A DNA stretch of 64,000 bases from positions 21,887,432 to 21,951,431 of the forward strand of contig NW_022098026.1 of NCBI RefSeq assembly GCF_002288925.2. The letters are read 5' to 3'. The stretch comes from Delphinapterus leucas. Taxonomy: Eukaryota > Chordata > Mammalia > Artiodactyla > Monodontidae. The position numbers and the translations under genes are program-made. The notes under the pieces were generated by a model. That model made no database searches. It saw only the letters and a list, made by a program, of their open reading frames with translations, and was not told the DNA's origin. Of this stretch, positions 12,535-23,130 are shown one piece after another (the stretch's first letter is position 1; each line of letters opens with the position of its first letter).

Positions 12535-13533
12535 TGTTACCGAAACACAAGTCCATGTGCCCGATGCACAGTGAGGCCAAACAATACCAGAACACCAGAG
12601 ACTGGAACAGAGAAAGGTTCTAGTGCAGGGCCATGCAAGAAGATGGGTGCTCCTGCCTTGAAAAAAACCCCAAACTCCCTGAAAGCTTTCAGCAGAGCCC
12701 TTCTATAGGTAAGGTAAGGGAGGGGTGTGGTTAGTTGCTGCAAACTTCTTGGTGTCAGATCCTTTGTTCTCGATGTCAGGTCAAAGTCAGGTAACGGTGT
12801 TCCTGTAAATCTCCACCAAACAAATATTACTCTCTGTTCTGACAAGAAAGGGGAAGGTCCCAAGGCACAACTTTCACCCTTCGAGGTCCAGACCTGGCTG
12901 AGAGAAGGGGGTCCGTGCGGGCGTTGGTGGGGGTGGTGGCAGTTACCCTGCCCCGGAGCGTTCATCCAGCACCCAGTCTGGGTCCTCCTGCCAGTGTCCA
13001 GGCCTGGCTGAAGAGGCAGATCTCAGTTGGCTCCTTCAGGGCCAGGTCCCCAGATCCTGCCCAGCTGTCAACGCTGAGGGAGCCAGGTGCCCAGGACCCA
13101 ACTGACCCTCAGTCTCCTCAGGCCCCCCCCAAACAGTGGGGGCCAGGTCCCCAACACTGTGTCCCATGTAGGCTGCCGCTGCCATTAGGTTGCACAGGCA
13201 GGGTTGGGGGAGAGGGTCACCGCTGCCCTAGGGCCTGGGCCTGGGCCTGGCCAGTGGGCGGTCTTGGCGAGGGCTCTGGAGCCCTGGAGGACACAGCCCC
13301 AGCCTGTTCCCTGGGGCCCCCTCACCGCCCCCTCACCCGAGGGCAGGTGAGCTGGAGGGCCCTGGGGAGAAGGCCGGGATCTGCCTCTTACCTCACTCCC
13401 TACCTGATGGCCGCCGACCCTTGGCTCAGTGCCCCTCTAATGACTGCTTACTGACAGCTGCTCACTTGGGGCCGGGGTCCACTGCAGCATCGACCAATGG
13501 CTGAGTGGCCCACTAACGGTTGGGTCATTTACA
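12535..13533 (-). mobile_element. GC-rich solo LTR, probably class I endogenous retrovirus
   Basis: The element starts TGTTACC and ends TTTACA (TG...CA), and is flanked by the 4-bp repeat ACCT (12531-12534 and 13534-13537), the size typical of gammaretrovirus-like ERV1 insertions. Removing it rejoins two L2 segments. Orientation is inferred from a minus-strand 'CCTTTCTCTGTTCCAG' block downstream of a decayed poly(A)-signal position. At 999 bp and high G+C it is unlike its surroundings. Frames at 12537-12965 and 12915-13454 lie inside it and show no retroviral protein motif. No internal gag, pol or env remains. The family was not named. Confidence 0.75.
13229..13252 (+). repeat. (GGGCCT)n short tandem repeat in the LTR
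   Basis: Three and a half units of GGGCCT within the GC-rich LTR. Confidence 0.85.
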
Positions 13534-14099
13534 ACCTCCTCCTACTTTTAATCCTGTTCACTGGAAGCTCTTCCTCCACATAGTCTGAGCAATTGTTTTA
13601 AAACATAAATCAGATTGCTGCACTATTCTGACCTTTTAATAGCTCCAAACTACACTTACATTTGGACTCCTTGTCCCAGCCTAAAACACCTCATATTATA
13701 TGGGTTCCTATCCACCTCTCTGAACTCCCACTTTGTCCACTCCCACTCCAGCCACTTGGATTTACTTTCTGTTCCTTGGACTGCCAAGCTCTTTCCAGCT
13801 TCAGGGCTTTTGCATTTGCTGTTTACTCTGCCTGGAAAGCTCCTGACATGGCTGAGTCTCTGGTCTCCAGCACCATCTCAGAGAAGCGTTCCTTGGTGAT
13901 ACTTAAGAGTGTCCTGCTCCCTCTCTGTTACATCATTCTCTTTTATTTCCTTCATAGCATTACAGTTCTTGTGCTTGTATATTTGTTTCCCTGTTTGTGA
14001 CTCATAATCCTCCACTAGAATGCAATCTCTCTGGGCTTAGGCCAGCCATATCTCCAACACATAATAGGTGCTCAATAATTATTTTTTTTAATAAAACTT

Positions 14100-15985
14100 A
14101 AGATGTTAACTGTCCAATTATTAGAACTAATACATGAGTTCAAAAAGGTGACCAGATACTACAGCAATAGGTAAACTTTAGTAGTGTTCCTTTTCCCAAG
14201 TAATAGCAATTAGAAAATATAATAGATTTTTAAAAACTCTCATTCACAATGGCAACAAAACCTTATTAAACCCCTATCAATAAACCTAACAAGAAATACA
14301 CAAGAATCTATTTGAAGAAAACTATACAGCCTAACTGAAGTATATAAGAGAAAATCTGAGTAAGTAGACTAACATATTGTATTCCTGGGTGGGATTAAAG
14401 AAACCAAGTTCTCAAAATAAATTTACAAATTCAAGTCAGACTCAATAATAATCTTAAAAGGATTAAAAAGCCCTTAACAAGTTGTTTCTGAAATTTATCT
14501 GGAGAAGAAAAATTGGAATATCTAAGAAAACTTTTTTAAAGAAAAGAATATTGAGGGGGAAGCCTCACCTTTCCTGATATTTTTAAAAGCTAGAATTCAC
14601 TTAAAAATTAAAAGTGTTAAAATAGTGTAGAACTAGCATGAGAATAGACAAAATAAATAAAACAGAATCCATGTATGCAAGAGAATTTGTATTAAAATAA
14701 ATGTAATAGTTCAGGGACTTCCCTGGTGGTCCAGTGGTTAAGAATCTGCCTTCCAATGCAGGGGATGTGGGTTTGATCCCTGGTCAGGGAACTAAGATCC
14801 CACTTGCAGCGGGGCAACTAAGCCTGTGCGCTACAACTACTGAGCCCCCGCACTCTAGAGCCCACACCACAGCTAGAGAGCCTGCGTGCCGCAACTACTG
14901 AGCCTGTGCACTCTGGAGCCCGCGCATCACAGCTAGAGAGAAGCCCGAGCACTGCAACAAAAGATCCCACATGCTACAATGAAGATCCCACATGCCACAA
15001 CTAACACCTGACTCAGCCAATTAAATAAATAAATAAATAGTCTTTTTTTAATGTAATATTTCAAATCATGGGTAAGGAAATTCTGTTTAATAAATGGTGC
15101 TGAGAAAATTAGCTATTGATTTTTTTAATAAAATAAAATTAAATCTCTACCAAGCATTATACACAAACACAAATTCTTTATGGATTCAAGAGCTAAGCAT
15201 ATAATATAGAACAAGAGAAATATTAGAAAAATATATAGTAATTTTAAAATTTAGGGTTTAGAAAAATATAAGACCTCAGAAACTATTGAATGGCCTGATA
15301 GTTTAAATTCTCTTAATGAAAAATAAGTCATAAGAAAAGTTTAATAAGAAGTGAAAGACCTGAAGAAATTATTTCCAACATATACAATATACAGAGTATT
15401 AATATCCAGAATACATAAAGAGTATCCATAAATCAGTAAAAGACAACATAGTAGACAAATGGACAGAGATTATGAACAGACAAGTCACAGAAAAAATACA
15501 TCAGGCCAATAAAAACATTAATAGACGCTGAATCTCACAAGAAATTATAGAAATGCAAATTTAAAACACTGATTTTTCTTTTTCACCATCATCGTTCTGG
15601 CAAGAGACTGAGAAAATGAGCTCATATAACTCAACAGCAATAAAACAAGCAATCCAATTTAAAAAAGGGCAGAGGAACTAAATAGACACTTTTCCAAAGA
15701 AGACAAACAGACAGCCAACAGGTACATGAAAAAGTGCTTAACATTACTAATCAACTGGGAAATGCAAACCAAAACTACACATGAGATATCAACTCACAGC
15801 TGTTAAAAAGACTCTTATGAAAAAGACCAGAGAGAACAAGCATTGGTGAGGATGTGGAAAAAGGCAATCCTTGTACACTGTTGGTGGGAATATAAATTGG
15901 TAAAGCCATTGTGCAACAAGTATGGAGGTTCCCCAAAAAACTTAAAATGAGAACTACCATATAATCCAGTGATCCCACTTCTGGT
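14100..15985 (+). mobile_element. L1 ORF2 relic(s), split by a CHR-type SINE
   Basis: From 14230 the DNA follows the ORF2 C-terminal half ('CTCATTCACAATGGCAACAA', 'TGAAATTTATCTGGAGAAG'). From 15590 a second, better preserved piece covers 'GACACTTTTCCAAAGAAGAC' and 'GTACACTGTTGGTGGGAATA' to 'GATCCCACTTCTGG'. The change in preservation near 15570 suggests two different L1 insertions. No intact frame. Confidence 0.8.
14714..15049 (+). mobile_element. Older CHR-family SINE with near-perfect target-site duplication
   Basis: Head 'GGGACTTCCCTGGTGGTCCA', box B-like 'GGATGTGGGTTTGATCCC', and internally repeated 'GCAACTACTGAGCC' units, then an (AAAT)n tail. AATGTAATAGTTCA (14700-14713) matches AATGTAATATTTCA (15050-15063) at 13 of 14 bases. 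The head differs from the other copies and looks like an older subfamily shared with other cetartiodactyls. Confidence 0.9.
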
Positions 15986-16100
15986 AACTCTAGTTGTAAT
16001 TGTTTGTGGAACCACCAGTTGCACCATTTCACATCCCTACCAAAAGCCAATGCACCATTTCACATCCCCACCAAAAGACGAGTTATGATTCTCCTCAGTC
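15986..16100 (-). mobile_element. L1 fragment, inverted, with internal 31-bp tandem duplication
   Basis: 'GCACCATTTCACATCCCTAC' is the reverse complement of an L1 ORF2 segment, so it is opposite in direction to the L1 just upstream. The 31-bp unit occurs twice in tandem (16021-16051 and 16052-16082) with a few mismatches. Confidence 0.6.
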
Positions 16101-16104
16101 TCAT

Positions 16105-16280
16105 CAGGGTGATGGGGGTCAGGCTACATAACCTCTGCTTATTCACATGTCAAATGGGAAGAATAATCTGTCCCTTACATTTATTTTGACAATAAAATAA
16201 AAATAAAATAACACAACCACTAGCTTACTGCCTTGGCACACAGCATGTTCTCAGTAAATAGACAAATTATTGCCGACGAT
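16105..16280 (+). mobile_element. MIR SINE
   Basis: Plus-strand MIR order: 'ACATAACCTCTGCTTATTC', 'CAAATGGGAAGAATAATCTG', then 'TTGGCACACAGCATGTTCTC'. An A-rich AAATA tract separates the last two blocks. Confidence 0.6.
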
Positions 16281-16314
16281 GACAGTCATGGTGACGGTGA
16301 TGGAGTGGAACCAA

Positions 16315-16510
16315 TGATAATAGCAACTCACATTTCTTTGGCCAAGGACTCTGCTACATCCTTTCCATGCATCATCTCATTTTATCTGTGGAACCACCTG
16401 AAGTGGCATGTACTATAGCATATATTATAATATCCTGAATTTATAGAGGAGGAAACTGAGGTTCAAGTAATAGACTCCAGGAGTGGAGCTTAAATTTGAC
16501 TCCCAAGCTC
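16315..16510 (-). mobile_element. MIR SINE
   Basis: Reverse-complement MIR blocks: 'TAATAGCAACTCACATTTCT', 'CATCATCTCATTTTATCTG', 'GAGGAGGAAACTGAGGTTCA'. It faces away from the MIR at 16105-16280. Confidence 0.7.
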
Positions 16511-16664
16511 CCACTCTTAAACGCCTATTGGTTCTTTTTCCTTTGAGCTAGGAGTAAGAGTGACTTACCTGATACCCAAGGATGCAAATTACCCAGACAC
16601 CTTCTAAATATTGTTTCTTGAAGGGTGCTTGCACCAGATTTACCTTCACAACTAGAGCCTGAGA

Positions 16665-16755
16665 ATGGAGCCCTGAATCAGTGTTCTCTTTGCTTTTTTA
16701 AAATGTATTTCCCCAGGTGATTCTAATGTACTCTGACTTTTAAGAACCACAGATT
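16665..16755 (+). mobile_element. MER5/MER20-type hAT relic end
   Basis: 'CCCAGGTGATTCTAATGTAC' followed by 'TAAGAACCACAGA' is the right end of MER5A/MER20-like non-autonomous hAT elements. The left half is not recognisable. Confidence 0.55.
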
Positions 16756-17175
16756 CATCAATCAAATTATATGGCAGGAATAGGGAATATACCTTGGCCA
16801 AATCTCACCTTCATATGCTTTTTCTTTCTACAAGAATTGCTAACGATCCATTTTCAGGTGTTTTTTTTTTTTTTCCTTACTCTCCCACTGCCAAACATAA
16901 ATCGTAACTTTATATCATCCTCACTAACGACCAGGACACATTCCTATGGTGACTTGGGGGTTACTCTTCCCCCCTGACCTTTATATTCCACTGGCAATTT
17001 CATCCAGTTGGATTCAGTTTTTCCTTAGTCTGGGTCATTAAGAAGTCACAGAGGGCCAGGTCCTCTGGATGAGTTATATAACCCCGTAGGCACATCAATC
17101 GTGAGGAGCATGCAAGCTGGCTATGGGCCAAGGAAGAGGGCTGTGTGTCTCCAGCTCTGCCTCCCAGGCTCCACC
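16756..17175. other. Unique sequence with poly-T (16860-16874)
   Basis: Nothing else recognised. Confidence 0.4.
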
Positions 17176-17210
17176 CCTCCCTCCCTCCCTCCCTCCCTCC
17201 CTCCCTCCCC
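17176..17210 (+). repeat. (CTCC)n microsatellite
   Basis: An uninterrupted run of eight or so CTCC/CCCT units. The apparent Pro/Ser-rich or Gly/Arg/Glu-rich peptides here are translations of the microsatellite. Confidence 0.95.
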
Positions 17211-18324
17211 CGCTCCCTGCTCCATCTGTTCCTCATCATCCTCCTTTCTTTCCGGGAAAAGATGGAGAGTAAATTTCTTACCTGCTTCCCTTCTCTAGCC
17301 ACGTCCTTTCAATTTGGGGCACCTCATAGTTTCTAGGCTACTAGACATTCATTCCTAAAAATTTTCTCAACCTACTAGCCCAGGGGAAAGCAGAATGCTG
17401 CAAGTCATTCTCAGGGCCAATACACACAAAGCTCAAACACTTCCTCTGTGGGAAACTGGTCAGGTCTGCTCTTTTGCTGGCTTTCCTCTAGTTGCAGCAA
17501 TTCAGGATGGTATATATGTTTGGAAGCTCCAATGAAAACAGACCACTTGTAATTTGCAACAGCATCCCTGTCCTGTAGCTGTACTTGCATATGGGGCATC
17601 AGAGCAAGATAACTTTGGCAGCTGCCACCATCCTGGAGAACTAGAGCTAGCAGAAGCTAGACCTCTCTTCAATGCAGCCAGCTTAGATAAAAAGGGAAAC
17701 ACAGGACAAAGCCTGCTCAGTGCCACTCAGTCTTTGTCATGCTCTGGTCCTAGCTTATACCTATACTTGAGGGTTGTTGGTTTAACTTAGGTTCTTCCTT
17801 TGCAAAAATGCATATAGCCGGGTCAGCAGACAATATGAGATTTTTCCCCCTTTCCCCTCCAGAGTTTCCTGTTTGTGGGCTCTCCACAGATGTTTTTTGT
17901 TTGCAGCAGCAAGGCACCAATAACTTACTTCTAACAAAAAAAGCACACAGCTTGCCTAATGGCAATGCAGCTCTGATGGAAACTCCCCAGCTAGTCAAGG
18001 AGGGAATGTGGTTATTGTAAACATTTATTCATCAGGCACTAGGCCTCTTTAATCCCCTGCCCTGCCAAACCCCCCTGTTGGCCTCTGACCAACCAGCCAG
18101 GATTTCAAAAGGAGCATGCTGGGAGAATCATGAGGGCTTTGGAGGGTGCAGCCCCTTTCCCTTGGTTGGACAGGCTGTCTGCCACTGCGGTGTGGAGAAG
18201 CTTGAGTTCATGCTTAAATGGTTTGGAGTGAGCCCTTGGACCAAAAACTGAGCTGAAGTTCAATTCAAGGGCAGATAGAAAGGGGGCACACCTCCATGAG
18301 GGAGGCAGCTTGAGGACAGGTTTG
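17211..18324. other. Unique sequence
   Basis: No repeat family or exon recognised. Short open frames at 17411-17790 and 17750-18020 occur on both strands without motifs. Confidence 0.4.
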
Positions 18325-18490
18325 CCAATCTAGCAAATAAAAGAAAGAACATCCCATTAAATTTGAATTACAAATAATTTTTTTAAATTATAAGTATGTC
18401 CCATGCAACATTCGAGACATGCTAAAAAGTTATTTGTGCTTTATCAGAAATTCATTTAACTGGGTGTCCTGTATTTTATCTGACTCACTC
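18325..18490. mobile_element. Palindromic MITE, copy 1
   Basis: The two halves are inverted: 'TTTGCCAATCTAGCAAATAA' on the left, and a decayed 'CTGGGTGTCCTGTATTTTAT' on the right, around a centre 'AAGTATGTCCCATGCAACAT'. The same palindromic family is at 25395-25585. It has no coding capacity, and I could not recall a name. Confidence 0.7.
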
Positions 18491-19334
18491 TCTTGGGGGG
18501 TCTTCTCTTTGACGTATCTTGGGCCTTTTCTGGCTTATTGCTTTCAGGGATCATTGTTTCTCCTTGCAGCCTGGCCTGTTGGGATATGTTGCTAGAAACT
18601 CTAGAAATGAAATATCCCTTCCCTCTCTCCTTTCTCCTGGGGGTATCCAGGTGCACAGATCCAGTGAAGGCTTTCATTTCACTTTCTGGCAGTGAATTCT
18701 CAGCATGGAGCCAGATTCTCCCTGTGGGCAAGTTCTTCTGGGGGAAAGGGAGAGGTAATTCTGAAGTTGTGTTAACTCCTTCAAGACCCCAGGATTCCAC
18801 TGAGGAAGAGATATCCTCGAGACAGGAACTCTAAGCAGTGAACAGCTTCGTTCAAGGGCCTCATTTAAGTAACGTGGATGTCTGTGTGGATGAACTCTCA
18901 GCTCAGCTCATCATTGATGAACTGTGAACCGCTGTTTTGTTTTATGTATATATCAGATCAGCACTGATGGGCAAACCTGACATTGGTGTTGCCATATGGC
19001 CAGAAACAAAAGCCGTGTGCCTGATGATGGACTAACAAGTTGGCCTGGGAATGGGCCTGGAAACACCCTGTTCTCCAGGCTCAGACCTCTCATTTGTAGG
19101 ATGATTTTAAGTTGTGTTGCATAGAGTCCTCAGTGAAGGCTGAGCAGCCTGGATCCCGAGCCCTTTCCACCCCTTGCCAAGGGGGTGGCTTCATTCTTAA
19201 TGGTTTACTATTTAGGGTTTTATCTCAGACTGTGTTTGAAAGAAAGGTCCTGTAGAGAAAAGCAAGTTTGAAAATGACTGATCTAGGATAAACTCTAATT
19301 CCTAGCAATACCTCTGCTGGAAAAGTATCCACCT
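18491..19334. other. Unique sequence with overlapping open frames on both strands
   Basis: 18493-18834 (+) and 18456-18800 (-) are both open for over 110 codons. Neither has a motif I recognise, and double-strand openness fits base composition better than a gene. Confidence 0.35.
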
Positions 19335-20078
19335 TTCATCAATGCTTTTCCAAAACTCTTCAAGTGGCACTCCAGGCCTTCGAAGCATTGGCACCATGCC
19401 CCTCGGAGTTCCCATTACCCACCTCCATGTGCCTCCTTCCATTCATAACAGATTGTTCCCTAAATAGCCCACATTCTTTCACTCCTCTACTTCTCAATTT
19501 TGAAAAACTCTTCTCATCTTTCCAAGCCCGATTCACACTGGTCCTCCATGGAGAAGCCCCCAGCTTCCCCCTCCTTCTCCCAGAGCCAGGAATAGCCCTC
19601 CTTCCCCTATACTTCCACAGAGGTTTGTCTGGATCTGCGCTATGAATGCACTCTTCATTGGTTATTTGTCAATGCAACTCTCACACTCGACTTTAGCTCT
19701 TGGAGAGTAGAAACTGGTCTGTGTCCCTCCCAAAAGCCAGTGCAGGACCCTGCATGCAGCAGTGCATAATGGACCTTCTTCTTGCCTGGGCTGCTTGTTT
19801 CCTCCATCTCCGGCGCCAAACTCCTCACCTTCAGGACCCGGATGGAAAACGGTTTCCTCCAGGATGCCTTCCCTAACTCTCTCTGTGTCCTCACCAAACT
19901 GATTGTAAGCGCTTTTACTATGTTATCACATTCCATTCATAATCATTTATTTAGATGCATGTCTTCCTCCCACAAAGTGAGATCGTTGAGGGCAAAAACT
20001 GTCCTATTCATCTCTGTGACAGAGCTTCATATCTCATATTGAGATGATACTTAAATAATGCTTACTGAATAAATGACA
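19335..20078 (+). mobile_element. L2 LINE 3' part
   Basis: L2 blocks in order: 'GGCACTCCAGGCCTTCGAAG', 'CCAAGCCCGATTCACACTGG', 'AGGATGCCTTCCCTAACTCT', 'AGTGAGATCGTTGAGGGC', and the end 'CTTACTGAATAAATGAC'. A middle insert-like part (19560-19790) is less clear. Confidence 0.75.
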
Positions 20079-20129
20079 ACGGAAAGAAAGGCCACCACTA
20101 TTTCTTATACACTAACAGTACAATTAGGG

Positions 20130-20385
20130 AAGCTGTATGGTATAGGGGATTAAGAACATGGGCTCTGGACTCTGCTTCAGTTTGATTCCCAACTTCTCCA
20201 CTTACTAGATGTGTAATTTACTGGAAGTAAATTAACCATTTTGTGCCTCACTTTTTTCTTGTGTAAAATGAGGATAATTATTCCATTTTCCTCATACGAT
20301 GGTTATGAGGCTCAAATGAGACAATCAACGTCAAGTACTTCTGATACCTAGGAGTGCTAAATAAATGTCTACTACCATGATGATG
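20130..20385 (+). mobile_element. MIR SINE, near full length
   Basis: Starts 'GTATGGTATAGGGGATTAAG' with the tRNA-related head 'GGGCTCTGGACTCTGCTTC', then 'GTAAAATGAGGATAATTATT', and ends 'AGTGCTAAATAAATGTC'. One of the best preserved MIRs in the window. Confidence 0.9.
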
Positions 20386-20997
20386 ATGATAACCGTAGTT
20401 AATCTAATTAAGATGGGGAAGGCTACTGTTCTTCACCAAACGAACAGACAGAAACTCCTCAATAATCAGTATGATATCTTAGCAACATGAACCCATTTCC
20501 AGCATTTCTACAGTATAAACGATTAGCATAGCATGGCTTATCATTAAATGTGTTAGGACAGGAGTTCAGCTCCATCCTGGAACAAAAACAACTGCCTTTA
20601 CACAAAGGCTATACCAATCCCCAAACCAGGAGCAAGTTAAAAATACCTTTCTTCCCTGACTCCATCACATCCCTGTCCCTGTGGACATGTACTGATCACC
20701 CACAGAAAGGGGCCTGTAGATGGAGCTCCTCCAAGCCCTGAGCTGCCCCAGCCCTGAGGTAGGTACTTCAAGTCTGTTCAGGGGGGTTCTTAGAGTCAAT
20801 ACCTCACATGGCTCACAAAAAGGCAGAGTTGTGAAGGGTCTGTCTTAGTAACAAGACATGGAATCAGTGACAGCTGAGGCAGTTGAATCTCAAGACCCAT
20901 CTTTCTCCATTGGGGTGCCATTTTTTCTCTTTATAGCAATCCTTGTCTGATTGATGAAGTGCCTCAGCTCTGCTGATTCTTATATAGTTGATTCTTA
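20386..20997. other. Unique sequence
   Basis: Nothing recognised. Confidence 0.4.
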
Positions 20998-20999
20998 TA

Positions 21000-21312
21000 C
21001 AGTGTATCCATGGGTTCTGCATCCACAGAGTCAACCAATGGAAGATTGAAAGTAGTTGGAAAAAAAAAATCACAGAGTTGCAAAAAGCAAAGCAAAACTT
21101 GAATGTGCCACAGTCCAGCAACTATTTATATAGCATTTACTTTGTATTAGGTACTATAAGTAATCTAGAGATGATTTAAAGCATACCAGAGGATGTATAC
21201 AGATGATACACAAATACTATGCCATCTTATATAAGGGACTTGAGCATCCATGGATGTTTGGTACCCAAAGGGGTCCAGGAATCAATCCCCCACTAATACT
21301 AAGGGACGACTG
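21000..21312 (+). mobile_element. Tigger/MER2-type DNA transposon, well preserved
   Basis: Left end 'CAGTGTATCCATGGGTTCTG', right end 'ACTAATACTAAGGGACGACTG', with TA on both sides (20998-20999 and 21313-21314), as in the Tc1/mariner-pogo superfamily. Internal 'AAGTAATCTAGAGATGATTT' is diagnostic of the non-autonomous Tigger/MER2 group. No transposase. Confidence 0.9.
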
Positions 21313-21314
21313 TA

Positions 21315-22079
21315 ATTACCCAAGCTTCAGTAGCTCTTGTATCCTTTAGGCATAAGCTTCTGTTTCTTAATAGCTCAGTTCCTGGCCAGTACCTGTGTCT
21401 ATGAGGCATGGAAATGGGCCTGAGGAAGGAAATACATCAGCTTTGGCCACCAACTGTTTCCTCTCCAAGCACATTCATGCGCTTGTGAATACGTGGTTTG
21501 GGCTGGGGTGGATAGAAACAAGAGAAGACAGGAGAAACTATAATCTACATGGGAAGTCCTCACAATCCCAGAATATGTATAGATTTCACAGAAACCTGGC
21601 CAGTCCCTGGCCCATCAACCACCCATAGCCAGCAGCTTCCTATTCGGATATAGCAGGGCCAGATCAGATCTCCTTCCAGGTTCCAGTGTAGAGACTGGTA
21701 AAGATCTGGAGCACAGGGTGGCCACTTGTCTAGGAAGGAAATATATGGAATGTAAATTTCGTATGTGCTTCATCAGGGAAAAATATTTGGCACATGCTAG
21801 GAAGAAAGGATAAAATTCCTCTTATCCTTTATAATCACTGATTATTCTACCTCAAGACACGAGAGAGAAAGGAGATTTAGGGGAAGGAGAGGAACTTGAT
21901 TTGTTTTACTTCGGCATTTCACTGCCACATGACGTAGCACTAGGAGAAAGCGTTAGGCTGGAATCCAGCCTCTGGTTCTGGTGTAGCCTCTAAAACTAAC
22001 TTGCTGAGTCCTTAGACCTCGCTTTAGCACTCCCATCCACAAAGTGAAGATGCGCTAAAGAACGCCCGGGAGCATCTTA
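21315..22079. other. Unique sequence, possible MIR remnant near 21960-22050
   Basis: A weak MIR-like order ('CTTGCTGAGTCCTTAGACCT', 'CATCCACAAAGTGAAGATG') is present. The remainder is unrecognised. Confidence 0.35.
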
Positions 22080-22175
22080 AAAGTGCAAATTCTTGGGAAT
22101 GGGTGCCTATACCTGCATCTTTAACAAGCCTCCCAGATGATCAGGATGTGGGTGATCCTCAGACCACTCCTTGGT
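22080..22175 (+). mobile_element. MER5/MER20-type hAT fragment
   Basis: 'GTGCAAATTCTTGGGAATGG', then 'CATCTTTAACAAGCCTCCCA' and a GATGATCAGGATG block, resemble the centre-to-right part of non-autonomous hAT elements. Ends not found. Confidence 0.45.
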
Positions 22176-22719
22176 CTCCCTATGACCTTCAAGATCCCTC
22201 CAACAGTAAAGTTCCATGACTCAGCGATTCTATCAATACATGTCGGCAGAGCAGTAAAATGCCATTTCAAGGTTTGGTCACAAGGACACTGGTATTCATT
22301 TTTCCTGAAGTTTGTTATCTCCACTGAGGATTATTTGTGATTTAAAGCCATCCCCCTTCAAAACCTTTTCGTCCCGGTGGGTTTTCGGTTGCCAATAAAA
22401 GGTGGACAGTGAGACTGAGAGATGAATATCTGATAATGTAAAAATATATCACTTTTCAAGTCAGCAAGTGTAAAACTGAGGCCGGGGAGAGATCTGGGGG
22501 AGACCTCGACTTGAGGTTGAGCCAGATTAAAAGACATGCTCGGGAATAGTTGTAGACCTACCTCCTCCCAGTTCTTAATAGGGTTACCTCAAAAGACTCA
22601 GCATGTAGATCAATACAATAGGTGGAAGTCCACATGATCTGGGGACTGGTCATCCATTTTCTGAATCATTGTTATAAAGGAAATGTAAAGACAGGTTATT
22701 ACATCCTACACCAAATATT
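22176..22719. other. Unique sequence
   Basis: Nothing recognised. Confidence 0.4.
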
Positions 22720-22845
22720 CACTGGACTACAGCCTCCATGAGGAAAACAGAGACTTCGTCAGCATTTTTCATCTCATATTCTCAAAGCCTAATATAATAC
22801 CTGGCACTTAATAGATGTTCATTAAAAATCTATGGAAGGGAAGAA
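22720..22845 (+). mobile_element. L2 3' end
   Basis: 'ACTACAGCCTCCATGAGG', then 'ACCTGGCACTTAATAGATG' and 'TTCATTAAAAATCTATGG' follow the L2 terminal order. Confidence 0.6.
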
Positions 22846-23014
22846 TGATATTATTCTTTAAACAACTTGGTATGAAAAGAAGAATAAAAAATATAAAATA
22901 TAAAGTTCCGCTTTAAATTGTCCCTTGGTTAGCAATTTCAGAAAGTGTACTTTGTCCTTTAATTGCCAAATTAATGGGCTCCCCATGTTTGCAATGTCTG
23001 GAGGTAAATTTGTT

Positions 23015-23130
23015 CATTAGTTTCTGTATTCAACAAATTGTATTCAGCTAATAAGGGTGCTACAAAGATGAATCAGACACTGCACTCAGGGAGCTGACAA
23101 TCTGGTATATAATTGCAACCTGTATAAGAT
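23015..23130 (-). mobile_element. L2 3' end
   Basis: Reverse-complement L2 tail: 'GTATTCAACAAATTGTATTC', 'GTGCTACAAAGATGAATCAG', 'CTCAGGGAGCTGACAATCTG'. Confidence 0.65.

Larger units (their letters stand above)
11350..14093 (+). mobile_element. Long L2 LINE 3' part, split by a CHR SINE and a solo LTR
   Basis: Three segments read as one L2 in order: 11350-11545, 11868-12534 and 13534-14093. Recognisable blocks include 'CTTGAGCTCCAGACGAATCC', 'TTACTCAAGCCAAAAACCTA', 'GGCTTTTGCATTTGCTGTTT' and the end 'ATAGGTGCTCAATAATTA'. Together they amount to about 1.4 kb of L2, unusually long for this ancient family. Frames at 12104-12340, 12271-12534 and 13615-14000 are L2 sequence, not genes. Confidence 0.85.

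Noticed and set aside
12271..12708. 145-codon frame (+)
   Set aside because: Begins in L2 relic and runs into the LTR; a chimera of two dead repeats.
12915..13454. Longest open frame in the window (179 codons, Pro/Gly/Ala-rich)
   Set aside because: It lies wholly inside the GC-rich solo LTR. High G+C lowers stop frequency, and no protein motif is present.
18456..18834. Overlapping 113- and 114-codon frames on opposite strands
   Set aside because: Openness on both strands without motif or splice sites points to composition, not a gene.
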